From: DATKMG01 sp035541995
GTDB lineage: Bacteria; Acidobacteriota; Terriglobia; Versatilivoradales; Versatilivoraceae
Direction of reading: 5' to 3'
Assembly: GCA_035541995.1 (NCBI GenBank)
Contig: DATKMG010000249.1
Coordinates: 1 to 8,843 of the forward strand
DNA length: 8,843 nt
Shown here: piece by piece, positions 6,702-8,843 of the stretch
Numbering within the stretch: position 1 is the first letter of the stretch
How the letters are laid out: every line of letters begins with the position of its first letter
The notes under the pieces: model-generated
The model's input: only the letters and a program-made list of their open reading frames with translations
Databases searched by the model: none
What the model was told of the DNA's origin: nothing
Translations under genes and position numbers: made by a program

Positions 6702-7352
6702 TGATTTTGGTCTGGGGCAGTGGTAGTACAGAACCGGACGCCGATTCCGAGGATCGTTTCACTCTCCAGTAATTCATAATTGGATTCCTTGTCCTTTCCA
6801 TTCGATTTGTGACTTGGGAAATAGAGTTAGTACACATCCTCCTAGACATGTCCACAAGGTGATCTGAGACTTGTGAGACTTATACCGAGGACATCGAGGC
6901 GCCATCGCGATTATATCCCCTTCCAGGGACTTCCAGATTGAGGCTTGAGGCTGTGACTCTGGTTGCTCTCTACCTTACGTGGTATATTTGAGAATTAATT
7001 CCAGGTGTCGCCCCCCCCTGAGAAATTCCAGCTCACCACGGCATGGATTCAGAAAGCCCATAACGCCAGATCTGCGTTAAGCTCTCACCATTTCCATTGC
7101 GAGGACGTGACTGAAAGCGGCTATCATTCCGCAAAAGAATCCGGGAACCTCGCAGATCATGAAACCTCGATGGAAGAAGAGAATTTCGCGTTCCGTGGAT
7201 GATGGGGTGGGTCCAAGTAGGATCGTGACAAATTAGACCAGGAGTGGGATCCCGAATATCTGCATCCATTCACAAAAGGATAAACGATTGTCCCCCACAT
7301 CCACTGGCTTCCCAATTAACCTTGCGTTACGATAGTCGAGATCAAAGACTGC

Positions 7353-7360
7353 AGGAAGGG
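7353..7360 (+). promoter_or_regulatory. Ribosome binding site of the response regulator
   Basis: AGGAAGGG, 6 nt before the GTG at 7367. It supports the GTG start, which puts the acidic pair E8-D9 at the normal distance from the receiver N-terminus. Confidence 0.65.
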
Positions 7361-7366
7361 ATTTAG

Positions 7367-8110
7367 GTGAACGGCGTATTGGTGGTGGAAGATGTGGCCT
7401 TTCAGCGCGAGTATTTGCGCCACACCGTGGCGCTTTGTTTTCCCGGACATCAACCTCTCTTGGAAGCTGTTGACGGGACGCAAGCCGTTGAAGTAGCACT
7501 CCGGCAACATCCGCTCCTGATTATTATGGACATCCAATTGCCGGTTCTAAACGGGATAAAAGCCGCCCAGGCCATCTGGAGCAAATCCCCTCTGACTCGA
7601 ATTCTTTTTTGGTCCCAATTCAAGGATGAAGCTTACCTGCGGGAATTGAGGAAAATTGTCCCCGGGGAAACCGTCTATGGATATATGTTGAAGGACTCCT
7701 CTGAGCATAATCTGACCCAGGCGATGCGCGCGATTCTGGAAGATGAACAATGCTGGATCGATAGAAATGTTCGTGGAGTACAATCCCGTGTGGAGAACAG
7801 CCACACCGGCCTGACTGATGTGGAGTATGAAGCCTTGCTTGATATTTCTCTTGGCCTGACTGACAAAGCCATTGCCCGGCGAAGGTATCTTTCGGAGCGA
7901 GGGGTACAAAATCGTTTACGAGAGCTTTACACCAAATTGGAAGTTGACAACCATCAGATCCAACACGAAGACTGGGGATTTGTTTTCAATCCACGCAGCC
8001 GCGCCCAGTTCATTGCCCTGAGCAGGGGATTGATCAATGCGGAGGTGTTGGCTCGGGAAAACGAAGAATTTAAGAAATGGCTGAAGATGGAGATCGGGCT
8101 AGAGTTTTGA
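7367..8110 (+). CDS. NarL/FixJ-type response regulator with a C-terminal extension
   Basis: Cytoplasmic two-component response regulator of 247 residues. The receiver domain (1-115) has LVVEDV with acidic Glu8-Asp9, the phospho-acceptor Asp55 in IIMDIQLPVLNGI, the switch Ser83 (FWSQ) and the conserved Lys109 (YMLKDSS). A LuxR-type helix-turn-helix follows at about 138-183: GLTDVEYEALLDISLGLT, AIARRRYLSERGVQNRL, LYTKLEV. All receiver catalytic residues are present, so phosphorylation control is likely. Unlike standard NarL-type proteins, which end soon after the DNA-binding helix (about 210-220 residues), about 64 residues follow the helix-turn-helix. They include FNPRSRAQFIALSRGLI and a charged tail, and I recognise no domain in them. 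No histidine kinase is next to it, so it is an orphan. Targets are unknown. Class is sure; the role of the tail is not known. Confidence 0.94.
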   Translation: MNGVLVVEDVAFQREYLRHTVALCFPGHQPLLEAVDGTQAVEVALRQHPLLIIMDIQLPVLNGIKAAQAIWSKSPLTRILFWSQFKDEAYLRELRKIVPGETVYGYMLKDSSEHNLTQAMRAILEDEQCWIDRNVRGVQSRVENSHTGLTDVEYEALLDISLGLTDKAIARRRYLSERGVQNRLRELYTKLEVDNHQIQHEDWGFVFNPRSRAQFIALSRGLINAEVLARENEEFKKWLKMEIGLEF

Positions 8111-8331
8111 CAGCAGTATTGAAAGACTACCTTCTGTCACGGCTCAAGAGAAGCAGAAGAGATGATCCTATCCGCTGCCATCAGCGTACTTGGCATATAG
8201 ACACCCCTGGAGCAAGTTAGTGGAATGGAGAATCTGGGATTCCCAATCCTTTTTTCTCCATTCCGCTCTGTTCATCCCTGCTCCACACATAATTCCGACC
8301 ATTCCATCTTCCGGATTATTATCGGCCTTGA
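8111..8331. other. Convergent intergenic region between the response regulator and the secreted-protein gene
   Basis: This 221-bp stretch lies between two convergent genes. Its main feature is a long hairpin (separate entry). No coding sequence is supported; a 61-codon plus frame starting at 8190 runs through the hairpin and looks accidental. Confidence 0.55.
8219..8267. terminator. Long hairpin between convergent genes, possible bidirectional terminator
   Basis: Arms AGTGGAATGGAGAA (8219-8232) and TTCTCCATTCCGCT (8254-8267) pair over 14 positions, with one G-T wobble. The 21-nt loop can form an inner stem of GGGATT with AATCCT around CCC. The place between two gene 3' ends suits termination. 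No U-tract follows the stem on either strand, so a classical intrinsic terminator is not shown; a small repeat element is an alternative. Confidence 0.5.
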
Positions 8332-8772
8332 CTAACGGGCAGCGATTTCGACGACCGATGGCTTCAGGTTCTTAGCAGTAGCCGTTTGGGCCGTTTCCTT
8401 CTCAGCTTTCGATCGTTCCAGCTGGCATCCTAAACCCCCTCCGCCGAACCAGATCTGGGAAAGAAAATAGCGATCGCCATACTGATTAAAGATCAGTCGC
8501 GGCTTGCTGGCAGACTCCTTCTCCAGCATCGTACTGTTGGTCAAGAGAATTGCCGCACCCTTCCCTTCCAGGCTGCTAACCAGAAGCATACTCAAGCCGG
8601 TACTACCCTCTTTAATCAGAACTCGGCCTTCCTCGAAATGAGAGTTCCCCGCCGTAAATGCAAAAGGAACTTCCGCCGACACGACATAGCCACCTTGTGC
8701 TTGACTCGAAACCGCGCCCAGAAGTAACAGAGTCCCGAATACCAAGCATCCCTTACTCAATAGATGTTTCAT
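8332..8772 (-). CDS. Small secreted protein of an Acidobacteriota-type family
   Basis: Predicted exported protein of 146 residues, function unknown. A signal peptide covers about 1-25: basic MKHLLSK, a hydrophobic core VFGTLLLLGAV, and probable cleavage after SSQA. The mature part has VPFAFTAGN near its start, a beta-rich middle (RVLIKEG, LLVSSLEGKGAAILLTN), then RLIFNQYGDRYFLSQIW and a charged, Ala/Lys-rich tail ending in AAR. This layout resembles a family I know from many Acidobacteriota genomes, usually uncharacterised. Starts: ATG at 8772 is chosen because GGAGGAG lies 6 nt upstream; ATG at 8778 directly abuts that site, and TTG at 8787 has none. It is convergent with the response regulator across the hairpin. 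Export is likely; periplasmic or outside location cannot be told. Confidence 0.88.
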   Translation of the reverse strand: MKHLLSKGCLVFGTLLLLGAVSSQAQGGYVVSAEVPFAFTAGNSHFEEGRVLIKEGSTGLSMLLVSSLEGKGAAILLTNSTMLEKESASKPRLIFNQYGDRYFLSQIWFGGGGLGCQLERSKAEKETAQTATAKNLKPSVVEIAAR

Positions 8773-8778
8773 ATTCAT

Positions 8779-8785
8779 CTCCTCC
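8779..8785 (-). promoter_or_regulatory. Ribosome binding site of the secreted-protein gene
   Basis: GGAGGAG on the minus strand, 6 nt from the ATG at 8772. It decides the start against the ATG at 8778 (zero spacing) and the TTG at 8787 (which lies upstream of the site). Confidence 0.7.
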
Positions 8786-8843
8786 AATTCATCCCGGTTA
8801 AGTTAAGTGGATTCGGCTTGATCTACAATGGATCTCAGCCGCT

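Larger units (their letters stand above)
6643..7366. other. 720-bp intergenic region without a recognised gene
   Basis: Apart from the tandem repeat at its left end, I see no convincing coding sequence. The short frames (for example 7005-7202 plus and 7269-7033 minus) have low-complexity or random-looking products and no ribosome sites. A run of eight C at 7011-7018 follows GTGTCG. The promoter of the downstream response regulator should lie in the right half, but no strong -35/-10 pair stood out. Confidence 0.5.

Noticed and set aside
7005..7202. Plus-strand 65-codon frame in the intergenic region
   Set aside because: It starts at GTG inside a C-run motif without a ribosome site, and its product resembles no family.
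8108..8139. Inverted repeat TGACAG / CTGTCA after the response regulator stop
   Set aside because: Only 6 bp of stem with a 20-nt loop and no U-tract; too weak to call a terminator.
1..8843. tRNA, rRNA, CRISPR array or intact insertion sequence
   Set aside because: No T-arm-like motifs in cloverleaf context, no regularly spaced repeats beyond the two-copy one at 6658-6701, and no transposase were seen.

Overview
The window looks like a chromosome piece from an Acidobacteriota-type bacterium, probably from soil. The best lineage clue is the small secreted protein at the right end. Its V-P-F-x-F motif, the R-Y-G-D-R-Y-F-L-S-Q segment and a basic, Ala-rich tail are a combination I associate with acidobacterial exported proteins. 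Base composition is moderate (about 50-55% GC) over most of the window, with one sharp exception at the left edge. The lineage call is an inference from recognised family features, not from a search.

Left part, 1-5328, minus strand, read right to left: a tight three-gene operon. It begins with a LarA-family nickel-pincer racemase (5328-4003). Next, after 27 bp, is a threonine-synthase/cysteate-synthase-like PLP enzyme (3975-2701). After another 53 bp comes the start of a nonribosomal peptide synthetase (from 2647, running off the left edge) with visible order adenylation - carrier protein - condensation. The spacing and shared strand point to one biosynthetic gene cluster. The adenylation domain has Gly where amino-acid-activating domains have the conserved Asp (Asp235 of GrsA). 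Together with an upstream 2-hydroxy-acid racemase homologue, this suggests a starter unit that is not an ordinary amino acid, perhaps a 2-hydroxy acid. The PLP enzyme could supply a second unusual building block. The racemase gene has no ATG, GTG or TTG at a sensible place; a strong Shine-Dalgarno before an ATT codon is the best start.

Middle part, 5329-7366: mostly non-coding. It holds one small SnoaL-like (NTF2-fold) gene on the plus strand (6208-6642), with a possible extended -10 promoter. The stretch 5374-6140 has overlapping open frames on both strands that I cannot assign. The stretch 6643-7366 has no convincing gene but contains a tandem imperfect 21-bp repeat just after the SnoaL gene.

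Right part, 7367-8772: an orphan NarL/FixJ-type response regulator (plus strand, GTG start) and, convergent to it, the small secreted protein (minus strand). A long hairpin lies between their 3' ends. No histidine kinase, transposase, tRNA, rRNA or CRISPR array was recognised.
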